Shown: positions 1 to 8,996 of the stretch, in pieces
Layout of the letters: every line of letters begins with the position of its first letter
Position numbering within the stretch: position 1 is the first letter of the stretch
Assembly: GCF_009834345.1 (NCBI RefSeq)
Contig: NZ_CP035042.1
Span: 372,001-436,000, forward strand
Reading direction: 5' to 3'
Source: Billgrantia tianxiuensis
GTDB lineage: Bacteria; Pseudomonadota; Gammaproteobacteria; Pseudomonadales; Halomonadaceae
Length of the DNA stretch: 64,000 nucleotides
Notes under the pieces: model-generated
Database searches by the model: none
What the model saw: only the letters and a program-made list of their open reading frames with translations
Told to the model about the DNA's origin: nothing
Position numbers and translations under genes: made by a program

Positions 1-660
1 CACCCAAGGCAACAGCTATACCACCGGTGAATTGGGCTACTATGTTCGCCGTCTTGCCCTGGAGGGCGTGATCGCTCTTGCCGTGTCCAACAGTCCGGCC
101 GTGGTGGTAGGCTCCCCCAGTGGCAAAGTCATTTTCGGTACCAACCCGATGGCGTTTGCCGCCCCTTGGCCGATGTTGATGCACCGCTGGTCATTGACCA
201 GGCATCCAGTGCAACGGCCTTCGTCAACCTGGTAAAAGCGGCGGAAGAGGGTCGAAAGATTCCCGAAGGCTGGGCGATCGACGAAACAGGCAATGTGACC
301 ACCGATGCAGCAGCCGGACTGCGTGGCGCACTCTTGGCATTTGGCGGTACGAAAGGTGCTAATGTGGCGCTGATGGTCGAGTGCCTTGCTGCGGGACTAT
401 CCGGTGCCTCATGGTCACTCGACATGCCGGATTTCCAGAATGGGGATCAGGTGATCGACGCTGGTTTGACGATCATTGCGATTCAACCCACCGCTATTGA
501 CGACCGTTTTTCCACCCGCCTGACCCAGCATCTTGACCGAATCGCCGAACGTGGCGGTACCTACGCGCCCAACCGCCGCCCAGTACGAAGCAGTAGTTCG
601 GATGAGGGGCGCATTAACATCGACGCGGTAGTGCTTGAGAAAATCCGCCGCTTCTTGTAA
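1..660 (+). pseudogene. Ldh_2 (malate/L-lactate dehydrogenase-like) family NAD(P)H oxidoreductase, 5' truncated by window, frameshifted
   Basis: The N-terminal part lies outside the window. Frame 2 reads TTGELGYYVRRLALEG and GTNPMAFAAP, and frame 1 continues with LADVDAPLVIDQ and KGANVALMVECLAAGLSGA. All are typical of the Ldh_2 family, which includes delta1-pyrroline-2-carboxylate and ureidoglycolate reductases. The two frames join at the C run 162-165, where one extra C would restore a continuous protein. The gene converges on a proline racemase-superfamily gene. In hydroxyproline catabolism an Ldh_2 enzyme reduces pyrroline-2-carboxylate to proline, so that role is the favoured inference. 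Whether the gene is really broken or misread cannot be told here. Confidence 0.8.
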
Positions 661-669
661 GCGGCGGAT
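643..669 (+). terminator. Hairpin overlapping the stop codon of the dehydrogenase gene
   Basis: Perfect 11-bp inverted repeat ATCCGCCGCTT / AAGCGGCGGAT around a 5-nt loop. It includes the TAA stop and sits in the short gap between two converging genes. No clear T-tract follows, so it may be a bidirectional or weak terminator. Confidence 0.5.
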
Positions 670-692
670 GGTTAGACGGCGGCTCCTTTCAC

Positions 693-1744
693 TCAGGCCC
701 AGATGTCCTGCACACAGAATCCTTCTGTGAAAGGGTCGTCGTTATCCAGTACGTACGTATTGATACCGTAAATCCAGCTCGTTCCTGAAATGGTAGGAAT
801 GACCGCTTTTCGCGCACCAACTTCCGTTTCCTCGATCAGCCGACCCGTAAACACATTGCCCAGGATTCCCTGGTGGCGAAAGTCTTGATTCAACGGTAGC
901 TCGCCCTTGGCATGAAGGACTGCCATTTTTGCGCATGTTCCCGTCCCGCATGGGCAGCGGTCGATGGCACCTGTCCAGGTGCTGGGCTTATCCCAATCGA
1001 AATCACCAGACGCCACTGTCACGACATTCTTCCAGTCTGCGTCTGGACTACTTGCCGGCCCGGAAAGCTGCGAGATCGTAATGCCAATCCTTGGATAGTC
1101 AGGATGTTCGACGGGCAATTGTTCAATGGCTGCCTGCCTGATCATGGCCGAAACCCGTGTTATTTCCGCGCCATGCTCGGGGTAAGTTCTATCCAAGGGA
1201 ACTGGCGGACATCGGCAATGACATAGAACATACCTCCCCATCCTACGTCTACAGTCACCTTGCCCAGATGGGGAACGTCTATTTCCGTGTCGAGATAGGC
1301 GGCAAAAGCAGGTACATTCCTGAAAGTGACGTTCTTTACCTTGCCATCCTTGCATTCTGCCCTGATGCGAATGAGCCCGGCCGGTGCCTCGAGAACGAGT
1401 TCCGTAACGGGCTCCTGCATCGGCAACATCCCCATCTCGAGCAGTACCGTTGCCACGGAAATAGTGTTGCCACCAGACATGACCGGATATTCGATCTGCT
1501 CCATGATGACGTAGCCAGCATCGGCTTCGGGATGGCATGGGGGCACAATGACATTGCAGCAGAGAGGTGGGTAGCCACGGGGCTCACGGAGCATTAACTT
1601 GCGCAGTTGGTCATCATTTTCCCGCAACCATACCATTTTCTCATGCACCGTCTTGCCGGGTATGTTGGGAATGCCACCAGTGACGACGCGCATAGGTTCG
1701 CCTGCATGCGTATCTATGGCGTGTATGGTTCTCTTGAATGCCAT
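693..1744 (-). pseudogene. Proline racemase-superfamily enzyme (Ser/Cys type; hydroxyproline epimerase-like), frameshifted
   Basis: The start ATG at 1744 is preceded by an AGGGGG ribosome site. The first frame gives DTHAGEPMRVVTGG and MSGGNT, with Ser about residue 90 at the first catalytic position. After the G run 1179-1182 (C run on the coding strand) the second frame continues with CPCGTGTCA, giving Cys about residue 266 at the second catalytic position. One restored base makes 351 codons, the normal family length. Family knowledge: Cys/Cys members are proline racemases or 4-hydroxyproline epimerases, Cys/Thr members are trans-3-hydroxyproline dehydratases, and Ser/Cys members are mostly associated with 4-hydroxyproline 2-epimerisation. 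The exact substrate is therefore uncertain. The gene lies downstream of the demethylase-like flavoprotein on the same strand. Confidence 0.82.
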
Positions 1745-1840
1745 TACTGCCCCCTTTGGACTTGTCGGTAGTGGTATGACGCTTGTAGTTTCAAGCAACC
1801 CAGCTTTGAGCCTACATACTTATTTTCCAGCCTTTGCGCA

Positions 1841-3892
1841 TCACAATTCCTTCACCAGCCGCAGGGCGTCGTAGATCGCCGCGTGGGTATTGCGGGACGA
1901 CACCGCATCGCCGATCCGGAACAGCTGGAAACCATCGCCGGAATGGCGAACGACGGCCTGGGGCCGGCCGACGATCAAGTCCTCGTAGTTGACCTCGCCG
2001 CCGTTGCTGGAGTGCGGCTTCAGCTCGAAATAGACGTCGGCCATCGGCGTGATGCCATAGTTGACTACCACCTGGTCGATACGCCGCTCGTAGTTCAGGT
2101 CCTGCTTGCCTGCGGGGACGTAGTCGCTGGTGATCCTGGCGAGCAGCTCGCCGCCGTCCCGCTCCACGGATTTCAGCCGATAAGTAGGCGTGAAGGTGAC
2201 GTTGGGCCGCTGCAGGGAGCGCATGTACGGCACCAGGTTCATGGCCATGATTTCTGCCGAGAAGGTGCGGTCCGGTGTCATGATCTCGAGCTCGGCCCCG
2301 GTGGCGGCAATGATCTCCGCGGCCTGCATGGCGGCATGATCGCCGGCATCGTCGAAAAGGAGTACCCGGCTGCCCGGCGGCACGTGGCCCGACAGGATAT
2401 CCCAGGTGTTGACCACCAGGTCGTGTCCGACAGTGGGCTGGTCTTCCATGGGGTAGCCGCCGGTGGCCACGATCACCACGTCCGGCTTTTCGGCGAGCAC
2501 GTCCTCGACCTCGGCCCAGACGTTGTAGCGGATCTCGACGCCGAGTGCCTCACAGCGCTCCAGGCGCCAGTCGATGATGCCCATCATCTCGCGGCGCCGC
2601 TCGCTCTGCGCCGTGAGGCGCACCTGTCCGCCGGCATTGCTGGCGGCCTCCAGCACCACTACCTCATGGCCCCGTTCGCCGGCGACACGGGCAGCCTCCA
2701 GCCCTGCGGGGCCAGCACCGATGATCACCACCCGGCGCTTGTTCGCTGCCTTGGGGATGGTGTGGGGCATGGTGGTCTCGCGCCCGGTGGCGGCGTTGTG
2801 AATGCAGTAGGCGGCGCCGCCCTGGTAGATGCGGTCGAGACAGTAATTAGCGCCGACGCAGGGGCGGATCTCCTCCTCGCGGCCCTCGACGATCTTGCGC
2901 ACGATGTGCGGATCGGCCATGTGGGCACGGGTCATGCCGACCATGTCGACCTTGCCCGAGGCGATGGCATGGCGGGCGGTGGCGACGTCCTGAATCTTGG
3001 CGCCGTGGAAGGTGGGGAAATCGACCTGGCGCTTGATCTCCCCGGCGAAGTCGAGGTGCGGGGCGCTGGGCATGCCCTGGATGGGAATCACGTCGGTGAG
3101 TCCCGGGTCGGTGTCGATATGCCCGCGCACCACGTTGAGGAAATCGACCAAGCCGCTGTCCTTCAGGCGCTGCGAGATCGCCATGCCGTCGCTGGCCGTG
3201 AGCCCGCCTTCCAGCATCTCGTCGCCGGTATAGCGCATACCGACGATGAATTCCTCACCGACCCGCTGGCGAATGGCACGCAGCACGTCGAAGGTGAAGC
3301 GCAGGCGGTTGTCGAGATCGCCCCCATACGGGGCCTCAAGAGTGTTGGTCAGCGGCGACCAGAACTGGTCCATCAGGTGGCCATAGGCCATCAGCTCGAT
3401 GCCGTCGAGGCCGGCAGCGTGCATGCGTTCGGCGGCGTCGGCGTAATCGCTGATCAGGCGCTCGATATCCCAGTCCTCGACCTGCTTGGGGTAGGCGCGG
3501 TGGGACGCTTCACGACGATGAGAGGGGGATACCGCCGGCAGCCAGTCGCCCTTGTCCCAACGGGTGCGCCGGCCCAGGTGAGTCAGCTGGATCATTACCG
3601 CCGTGCCATGCTCATGGCAGGCGTCGGTGAGTTCCTTCATCCACGGCACCACCTCATCCTTGTAGGCCAGGATGTTGTTGAACACCGGCGGGCTGTCCTT
3701 GGCCACCGCCGCGGACCCGGCGGTCATGGTCAGGCCGATGCCGGCCTTGGCCCGCTCGACGTGATAGGCACGATAGAGCGCCTTGGGCATCCCGTCCTCG
3801 GGGTAGGCAGGCTCGTGGGAGGTCATCATGAGCCGGTTTTTCAGGGTGAGATGCTTGAGCTGGAAGGGCTGCAACAGCGGGTCGTTGGCCAT
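1841..3892 (-). CDS. FMN/FAD/Fe-S oxidoreductase, N-methylproline demethylase-like (2,4-dienoyl-CoA reductase / trimethylamine dehydrogenase family)
   Basis: The chosen start (MANDPLLQPF) follows a GGGAG ribosome site; the frame is open further upstream. The 683-residue protein has an Old-Yellow-Enzyme-type TIM barrel (about 1-340), a cysteine motif near 344-362, and an FAD/NAD-binding domain beginning VVIIGAGPAGLEAARVAG near 386. The motif CVGANYC followed 12 residues later by Cys keeps three cysteines. The second cysteine of the CxxC seen in trimethylamine dehydrogenase is Ala. Length, domain order and neighbours (racemase-family enzyme, P5C-reductase-like enzyme, ETF) fit an N-methylproline demethylase of the StcD type used in proline betaine breakdown, with ETF as likely electron acceptor. 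Dimethylglycine demethylase or a dienoyl-CoA reductase are alternatives. Confidence 0.75.
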   Translation of the reverse strand: MANDPLLQPFQLKHLTLKNRLMMTSHEPAYPEDGMPKALYRAYHVERAKAGIGLTMTAGSAAVAKDSPPVFNNILAYKDEVVPWMKELTDACHEHGTAVMIQLTHLGRRTRWDKGDWLPAVSPSHRREASHRAYPKQVEDWDIERLISDYADAAERMHAAGLDGIELMAYGHLMDQFWSPLTNTLEAPYGGDLDNRLRFTFDVLRAIRQRVGEEFIVGMRYTGDEMLEGGLTASDGMAISQRLKDSGLVDFLNVVRGHIDTDPGLTDVIPIQGMPSAPHLDFAGEIKRQVDFPTFHGAKIQDVATARHAIASGKVDMVGMTRAHMADPHIVRKIVEGREEEIRPCVGANYCLDRIYQGGAAYCIHNAATGRETTMPHTIPKAANKRRVVIIGAGPAGLEAARVAGERGHEVVVLEAASNAGGQVRLTAQSERRREMMGIIDWRLERCEALGVEIRYNVWAEVEDVLAEKPDVVIVATGGYPMEDQPTVGHDLVVNTWDILSGHVPPGSRVLLFDDAGDHAAMQAAEIIAATGAELEIMTPDRTFSAEIMAMNLVPYMRSLQRPNVTFTPTYRLKSVERDGGELLARITSDYVPAGKQDLNYERRIDQVVVNYGITPMADVYFELKPHSSNGGEVNYEDLIVGRPQAVVRHSGDGFQLFRIGDAVSSRNTHAAIYDALRLVKEL

Positions 3893-3937
3893 GGTCGGGT
3901 CTCCCTTTTGTTGTGTGCTTGACATTGTCAGCCACGG

Positions 3938-3976
3938 ATGTACACACTCGTCACCTGAATGTACACCAGTGTACAT
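3938..3976. promoter_or_regulatory. Palindromic operator with an extra half-site between the divergent catabolic arms
   Basis: ATGTACACCAGTGTACAT at 3959-3976 is a perfect inverted repeat of ATGTACAC with a 2-bp spacer. A further ATGTACAC half-site at 3938-3945 starts exactly 21 bp before the palindrome, about two helical turns. The site lies between the demethylase-like gene (leftward) and the P5C-reductase-like gene (rightward). A dimeric repressor or activator that controls both arms is the natural reading. No regulator gene is seen beside it, so the binding protein is unknown. Confidence 0.7.
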
Positions 3977-4068
3977 GAGTAGAAAAGACCCTGAGCGTGT
4001 TAGCTCATCATGAAGAGACAAGAAACGCCTGGGGCGGGATGTAGGTCTGCACAATAGGAGGTGAAACC

Positions 4069-4863
4069 ATGCCGCAAGACGCTGTTATCGGCATCATCGG
4101 TGGGCAGGGGTGGATGGGGCATTCACTGGGTGTGGCTCTGCTGGAGCAGAAGGTGCTGTCTCCAGACCGACTGGTGATCTCCTCGCGCTCCGGCCGTGGC
4201 GAGGCCTACCGTGATTGGCCAGAAGTGCGTTGTGTCAAGGACAGCCGTGAGCTGGTCGCCCTGGCGGACATCATCGTGCTCTCCGTGCGTCCGGCGGATC
4301 TCGCCGGCCTCGACATCGAAACCGGTGACAAGCTAGTCATCTCACTGCTGGCGATGGCCTCCTTGCAGGAGGTCGCAAGTCAGGTGGGCAGCGATCGGGT
4401 GGTGCGCGCCATGCCGAACGCCGCGGCGGAGATCCGTCGAGCTTACCTTCCGTGGTTTGCCTCACCGCAGGTCTCCGATGACGACAAGCGGCTCGTCCAG
4501 GCGCTGTTGGCGAGCTGTGGCACGGCGCGTGAGCTTCCCCGCGAGGGCGATCTCGACTACCTGACGGCCTTGAGCGGTGCCGGGCCGGCTTATCCCGCCT
4601 TGTTGGCCCAATCGATGCTGGAGCACGCCAGGAGCGCGGGACTCTCCGACGAGATCGCCCGCGAGGCCGTCATGCAGACCCTGGTGGGTGGCAGCCTGCT
4701 GCTGGAGAAGTTGGGTACCGACCCTGGCGACATGGTGGAGCGGCTGATTGGCTATGACGGCACCACGGCCAAGGGGCTGAGAACGATGGTGGATGAGGGC
4801 ATCGGCCAGGCGATTCATCGTGGCCTCGATGCTGCGCATCGGGCCGCGACAGGTTCACGATAG
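4069..4863 (+). CDS. Pyrroline-5-carboxylate reductase-like NAD(P)-dependent oxidoreductase
   Basis: The ATG follows a strong AGGAGGTG ribosome site. The 264-residue protein opens with a Rossmann fold ([15 protein letters not shown]). It ends with the ProC dimerisation signature: [19 protein letters not shown], then [11 protein letters not shown]. Length fits P5C reductases (about 260-280 residues). It heads a rightward unit with etfB and etfA, divergent from the N-methylproline-demethylase-like gene, so it probably works on a proline-derived imine in the same pathway and not in general proline biosynthesis. The glycine motif GGQGWMG is unlike the common GGGNM of housekeeping ProC, hence no gene symbol. 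Confidence 0.75.
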   Translation: MPQDAVIGIIGGQGWMGHSLGVALLEQKVLSPDRLVISSRSGRGEAYRDWPEVRCVKDSRELVALADIIVLSVRPADLAGLDIETGDKLVISLLAMASLQEVASQVGSDRVVRAMPNAAAEIRRAYLPWFASPQVSDDDKRLVQALLASCGTARELPREGDLDYLTALSGAGPAYPALLAQSMLEHARSAGLSDEIAREAVMQTLVGGSLLLEKLGTDPGDMVERLIGYDGTTAKGLRTMVDEGIGQAIHRGLDAAHRAATGSR

Positions 4864-4913
4864 GCTTCGCACCCGAAAAGAAAACAATCGATCAAGAGTC
4901 TGGAGAGTATGCA

Positions 4914-5675
4914 ATGAAGATCCTCGTCGCGGTCAAACGCGTCATCGACTACAACGTCAAGATCCGCGTCAAGCCGGATCACTCCGACGTCGACCTCACC
5001 AACGTCAAGATGGCCATGAACCCCTTCTGCGAGATCGCCGTGGAAGAGGCGGTGCGGCTGAAGGAGCGCGGGGTGGCGACGGAAGTGGTCGCCGTGACCA
5101 TCGGCCCCAAGGCCGCCCAGGAGCAGCTGCGCACCGCGCTGGCGCTGGGCGCCGACCGGGCCGTGCATATCGATACGTCAGCCGAGACCGAAGAGCGCGT
5201 CGAGTCGCTGGCCGCGGCCAAGCTGCTGGCCAAGGTGGTGGAAGAGGAGCAGCCCGGTCTCGTCATTCTCGGCAAGCAGGCCATCGATACCGACAACAAC
5301 CAGACCGGCCAGATGCTCGCCGCCCTGGCCGGCCTGCCCCAGGGTACCTTCGCCTCCGAGGTGAAGGTGGACGGTGGCAAGGTCCAGGTGACCCGTGAGG
5401 TGGACGGCGGCCTGCAGACCGTCGAGCTGACCCTGCCGGCGGTGATCACCACCGACCTTCGCCTCAACGAGCCGCGCTACGCCAAGCTGCCCGACATCAT
5501 GAAGGCCAAGAAGAAGCCGCTCGACGTCAAGAGCCCGGCCGATTACGGCGTCGAGGTGGCCAGCAAGCTCACGCTGCTCAAGGTCGAATCGCCGGCCGAG
5601 CGCAAGGGCGGCATCAAGGTGGGCTCCGTCGATGAGCTGATCGACAAACTCAAGAACGAAGCCAAAGTGCTGTAA
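4914..5675 (+). CDS. etfB: Electron transfer flavoprotein beta subunit
   Basis: The 253-residue product starts [20 protein letters not shown] and contains [20 protein letters not shown], hallmarks of ETF beta, the AMP-binding small subunit. Ribosome site GGAGAG. It is followed by etfA 41 bp downstream. ETF takes electrons from flavin dehydrogenases and passes them to the quinone pool through ETF:quinone oxidoreductase, which is not in this window. Its placement in a locus with a demethylase-like flavoprotein suggests that this ETF copy serves the demethylation step; the acyl-CoA dehydrogenase at 55443-56600 could also use it. Confidence 0.95.
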   Translation: MKILVAVKRVIDYNVKIRVKPDHSDVDLTNVKMAMNPFCEIAVEEAVRLKERGVATEVVAVTIGPKAAQEQLRTALALGADRAVHIDTSAETEERVESLAAAKLLAKVVEEEQPGLVILGKQAIDTDNNQTGQMLAALAGLPQGTFASEVKVDGGKVQVTREVDGGLQTVELTLPAVITTDLRLNEPRYAKLPDIMKAKKKPLDVKSPADYGVEVASKLTLLKVESPAERKGGIKVGSVDELIDKLKNEAKVL

Positions 5676-5716
5676 CCCCGTTCTTTGAACACCGAGCTTA
5701 GAAAGGAGAGACATTC

Positions 5717-6655
5717 ATGAGCATTCTGGTACTCGCCGAACATCACGACGGCCAGCTCGCCGGCGCCACCGCCCACGTGGTCGCGGCGGCCCAGAAAGTG
5801 AAAGAGACCATTGGCGGCGACATCGACATCCTGGTCGCTGGCGAGAACGTCTCCGCCGTGGCCGAGGCCGCTGCCAAGCTCGACGGCGTGAGCAAGGTGC
5901 GGGTGGCCGACAACGCCGCCTACGCCCACCAGCTGGCCGAACCCCTGGGTGCGCTGCTGGTCGAGCTGGCCGGTGACTATTCCCATCTCCTCGCTGCTGC
6001 CTCCACCACCGGCAAGAACGTGCTGCCGCGCGTCGCCGCATTGAAGGACGTCAGCCAGCTCTCCGAGATCGTTGAAGTGGTCGATGCCGACACCTTCAAG
6101 CGCCCGATCTATGCCGGCAACGCCATCGCCACGGTCAAGAGTGCCGACAGCCTCAAGGTGATCACCGTGCGCACCACGGCGTTCGATGCGGTGTCAGCCG
6201 GCGGTAGCGCCAGCGTCGAGAGCGTCGAGGTCGTGGCCGAGAACACCCAGTCCACCTTCATCAAGCAGGAACTGGCCCAGAGCGATCGCCCCGAGCTGGG
6301 CGGTGCGCGGGTGGTCATCTCCGGCGGGCGCGGCATGGGCAGCGGCGAGAACTTCAAGCTGCTCGAAGGTATCGCCGACAAGCTGGGGGCCGCCATTGGC
6401 GCCTCACGGGCGGCGGTGGACGCCGGCTTCGTGCCCAACGACATGCAGGTGGGCCAGACCGGCAAGATCGTCGCGCCGGAGCTCTACATCGCCGTGGGCA
6501 TCTCGGGAGCCATCCAGCACCTGGCCGGCATGAAGGACTCCAAGGTGATCGTGGCGATCAACAAGGACGAGGAGGCACCGATCTTCCAAGTGGCCGATTA
6601 CGGCCTGGTTGGCGACCTGTTCGAGGTGCTGCCGGAGTTGGAACGCAAGCTGTAA
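5717..6655 (+). CDS. etfA: Electron transfer flavoprotein alpha subunit
   Basis: The start follows AAAGGAGAGA. The 312-residue product has the N-terminal ETF domain ([18 protein letters not shown]) and the C-terminal FAD-binding domain with [32 protein letters not shown] and [19 protein letters not shown]. This matches canonical ETF alpha in length and motifs. Probably co-transcribed with etfB. The gene ends 8 bp before the convergent thioesterase. Confidence 0.95.
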   Translation: MSILVLAEHHDGQLAGATAHVVAAAQKVKETIGGDIDILVAGENVSAVAEAAAKLDGVSKVRVADNAAYAHQLAEPLGALLVELAGDYSHLLAAASTTGKNVLPRVAALKDVSQLSEIVEVVDADTFKRPIYAGNAIATVKSADSLKVITVRTTAFDAVSAGGSASVESVEVVAENTQSTFIKQELAQSDRPELGGARVVISGGRGMGSGENFKLLEGIADKLGAAIGASRAAVDAGFVPNDMQVGQTGKIVAPELYIAVGISGAIQHLAGMKDSKVIVAINKDEEAPIFQVADYGLVGDLFEVLPELERKL

Positions 6656-6662
6656 TCCCTCC

Positions 6663-7124
6663 TCAACGCCGCGGGATACCGATCCGTCGCCCGGCCGCCG
6701 CAGGCCAGGCGGCGGGCTCGGCCTGGGGCAGGGTGTCGATCTGCTCGGCTATCTCCGGCGGAAAGGGCGCGGGGCGGTGGCTGCTCGTGTCGATGCCCAT
6801 CAGCATCTGTTCGCTGGTGGCGAGGGTCTCGCCGGCTTCGTCGCTCATGGTGAAGAAGACGTGCAGGCGCTTGGCGTCGCGGTCGAGCAGCAGCACCTCG
6901 ACAGCCAGCGCCTGCCCCTGGTGGGCCTCGCGCCGGTAGCAGAGGTGGGTCTCCAAGGTGAAGAGGGTGTAGGCGAGACGCTCGCGCCCCTCGGCATCGA
7001 GGCCGGTCCGTTCCATTAGCGTATCCACCGCCAGCGAGAACACCCTGGCGTATTCGGCATCGTTCATGTGGCCGTTGTAGTCGACCCACTCCGGTGGGAC
7101 TCGAGTCGTCAGCAGTAGCGTCAT
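6663..7124 (-). CDS. Hotdog-fold acyl-CoA thioesterase (betainyl/4-hydroxybenzoyl-CoA thioesterase-like)
   Basis: The 153-residue protein starts [25 protein letters not shown]. The [18 protein letters not shown] stretch is the typical hotdog thioesterase N-terminal motif with the conserved Asp/His region. The motif resembles the thioesterases found with carnitine dehydrogenase (CdhB, which hydrolyses betainyl-CoA), a link based on motif memory only. Ribosome site AAGGGGAAA upstream. It converges on etfA and is divergent from the ABC importer operon at 7347. Substrate unknown; a quaternary-amine acyl-CoA would fit the neighbourhood. Confidence 0.7.
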   Translation of the reverse strand: MTLLLTTRVPPEWVDYNGHMNDAEYARVFSLAVDTLMERTGLDAEGRERLAYTLFTLETHLCYRREAHQGQALAVEVLLLDRDAKRLHVFFTMSDEAGETLATSEQMLMGIDTSSHRPAPFPPEIAEQIDTLPQAEPAAWPAAAGRRIGIPRR

Positions 7125-7346
7125 GATGGGTTTCCCCTTGATTCAGTATTTTCGTCTTTTGTCGGCGAAGCGGAACCAACCGAGCAGTTTCCCAAGAATC
7201 GGCCTCGATACGGCAAATGCAACTGCCAATAGTCGAAACAGCGCTGAAAAGCATTCCTAAGTTAATTCTGGCTTTCTTGGCTAAGGTATGGGAGAAACCT
7301 CTCCAGGGCGCATGCCCATCAAACGCTTGATTGAGGAAATAACAAG

Positions 7347-8930
7347 ATGCTACCTAACAAGACTCTTCTGGCCACCGCCGTGATCGGCGCCATGCTGGCT
7401 ACTACCGCGAATGCTGAAACCCTGCGCTGGACCCGCTCCGCGGACAGCCTGACCATGGACCCCCACTCCCAGAACGAGGGGCCGACCCACTCGGTCAACC
7501 ATCAGATCTTCGATACCCTCGTCTATCAGGACATGGACGTCGAGTACCAGCCTGGCCTGGCCACCGAGTGGCACGTGAAGGAAGACGAACCCACCGTCTG
7601 GGTCTTCAAGATCCGCGAGGGCGTGACCTTCCATGAAGGCCAGTCGCTGACCGCCGACGACGTGGTGTTCTCCATCGACCGCGCCCGTCGCGAGCCCGCG
7701 GACATGCGCGGCCTGCTTACCTCGATTTCCGAGGTGCGTGCCGTGGATGACTACACCGTCGAGATCGAGACCCACGAGCCCAACCCGCTGCTGCCCAACA
7801 ACTTCACCAACCTGTTCATCATGAGCCGCGAGTGGGCCGAGGAGCACGGGGTGGAAGAGGCGCAGAATTACTCTGCCGGCGAGGAAACCTACGCGGTGCG
7901 TAATGCCAACGGTACCGGCCCGTTCCGCGTCGAGAGCCGCGAGCCCGACGTGCGCACCGTGTTCGTACGTAACGACGACTACTGGGGTATCGATCACTAC
8001 CCGATGGAGATCAGCCGCCTGGTATTCACGCCCATCGAGTCGGCCTCCACCCGCGTGGCGGCGCTGCTCTCCGGCGAGGTCGACTTCCTGCAGGAGACCC
8101 CGGTTCAGGACATCGAGCGCCTGGCCAATGCCGACGGTATCAAGAACGAGCAGGGTGCCGAGAACCGCACCATCTTCCTCGGCATGGACGTGGGCTCGGC
8201 CCAGCTGCGCACCGCCGATACCGACGACAATCCTTTCGCCGACCGCCGCGTGCGCGAGGCGATCAACCTGGCGGTGGATGCCACCACCATCCAGCGCGCG
8301 GTGATGCGCGGCAACTCCCAGCCGGCCGGCATGATCGCGCCGCCCTTCGTCAACGGTTACAGCGAGGAGATGGACGAGGTATTGCCGGCCGACGTCGACC
8401 GTGCCCGGGAGCTGATGGAGGAGGCCGGCTACGGCGACGGCTTCCGCGTCACCCTGCACTGCCCCAACGATCGTTACGTCAACGACGAGCAGATCTGCCA
8501 GGCGGTGGTCAGCATGCTGGCGCGCATCGGCATCACCGTGGACCTGGTGGCGCAGACCCGCTCGCTGCACTTTGCCGAGCTGGCCCGCGAGGAGTACGAC
8601 TTCTACCTGCTGGGATGGGGCGTGCCCACCATGGACTCCGAGTACATCTTCAATTACCTCTACCACACCAAGGATGGGAACCACGGCACCTGGAACTTCA
8701 CCGGCTACTCCGACGAGCGGGTGGACGAGCTGACCGTGGCCATGGGCCAGGAGACGGATGAGGAAGCGCGCAACGAGATGATCCGCGAGGCATGGGAGAT
8801 CGTGCATGATGAGATCCTCTACATCCCGATCCACCACCAGATGCTGACCTGGTCGATGCGTGACGATATCGACTTCAAGGTGCAGAGCGAGAATACGCCG
8901 CACTTCAAATACCTGAAGTTCAACAAGTAA
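7347..8930 (+). CDS. Peptide/nickel-type ABC transporter periplasmic substrate-binding protein (SBP_bac_5)
   Basis: The 527-residue protein has a Sec signal peptide (MLPNKTLLATAVIGAMLATTANA) and then TLRWTRSADSLTMDPHSQNE, the usual start of mature family-5 binding proteins. VWVFKIREGVTFHEGQSLTADDVVFSIDRA is the family signature region (WxFxLRxGVxFHDG type). Ribosome site GAGGA. First gene of a five-gene importer operon. The ligand cannot be read from sequence: oligopeptide, opine-like compound or metal chelate are possible. A GC hairpin follows the gene (8947-8975). Confidence 0.92.
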   Translation: MLPNKTLLATAVIGAMLATTANAETLRWTRSADSLTMDPHSQNEGPTHSVNHQIFDTLVYQDMDVEYQPGLATEWHVKEDEPTVWVFKIREGVTFHEGQSLTADDVVFSIDRARREPADMRGLLTSISEVRAVDDYTVEIETHEPNPLLPNNFTNLFIMSREWAEEHGVEEAQNYSAGEETYAVRNANGTGPFRVESREPDVRTVFVRNDDYWGIDHYPMEISRLVFTPIESASTRVAALLSGEVDFLQETPVQDIERLANADGIKNEQGAENRTIFLGMDVGSAQLRTADTDDNPFADRRVREAINLAVDATTIQRAVMRGNSQPAGMIAPPFVNGYSEEMDEVLPADVDRARELMEEAGYGDGFRVTLHCPNDRYVNDEQICQAVVSMLARIGITVDLVAQTRSLHFAELAREEYDFYLLGWGVPTMDSEYIFNYLYHTKDGNHGTWNFTGYSDERVDELTVAMGQETDEEARNEMIREAWEIVHDEILYIPIHHQMLTWSMRDDIDFKVQSENTPHFKYLKFNK

Positions 8931-8946
8931 ACGTCTCTCGAGACGC

Positions 8947-8975
8947 GCCCCCGGTGGCCACAAGCCGCCGGGGGC
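8947..8975 (+). other. GC-rich intra-operon hairpin after the binding-protein gene
   Basis: GCCCCCGGTGGC / GCCGCCGGGGGC form a 12-bp stem (one G-T pair) around CACAA, without a T-tract. It sits between the binding-protein gene and the first permease gene. Such hairpins often stabilise the upstream mRNA or attenuate readthrough, giving more binding protein than membrane components. Confidence 0.55.
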
Positions 8976-8996
8976 ATCGTCGTATTTGGTGATCCC

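Noticed and set aside
1883..3922. 679-codon open frame opposite the demethylase-like gene
   Set aside because: Its translation has no recognisable domain and mirrors codon bias of the real minus-strand gene, which has full domain structure.
7350..8963. 537-codon open frame opposite the SBP_bac_5 gene
   Set aside because: Shadow of a clear signal-peptide-bearing binding protein on the other strand; no ribosome site or family match.
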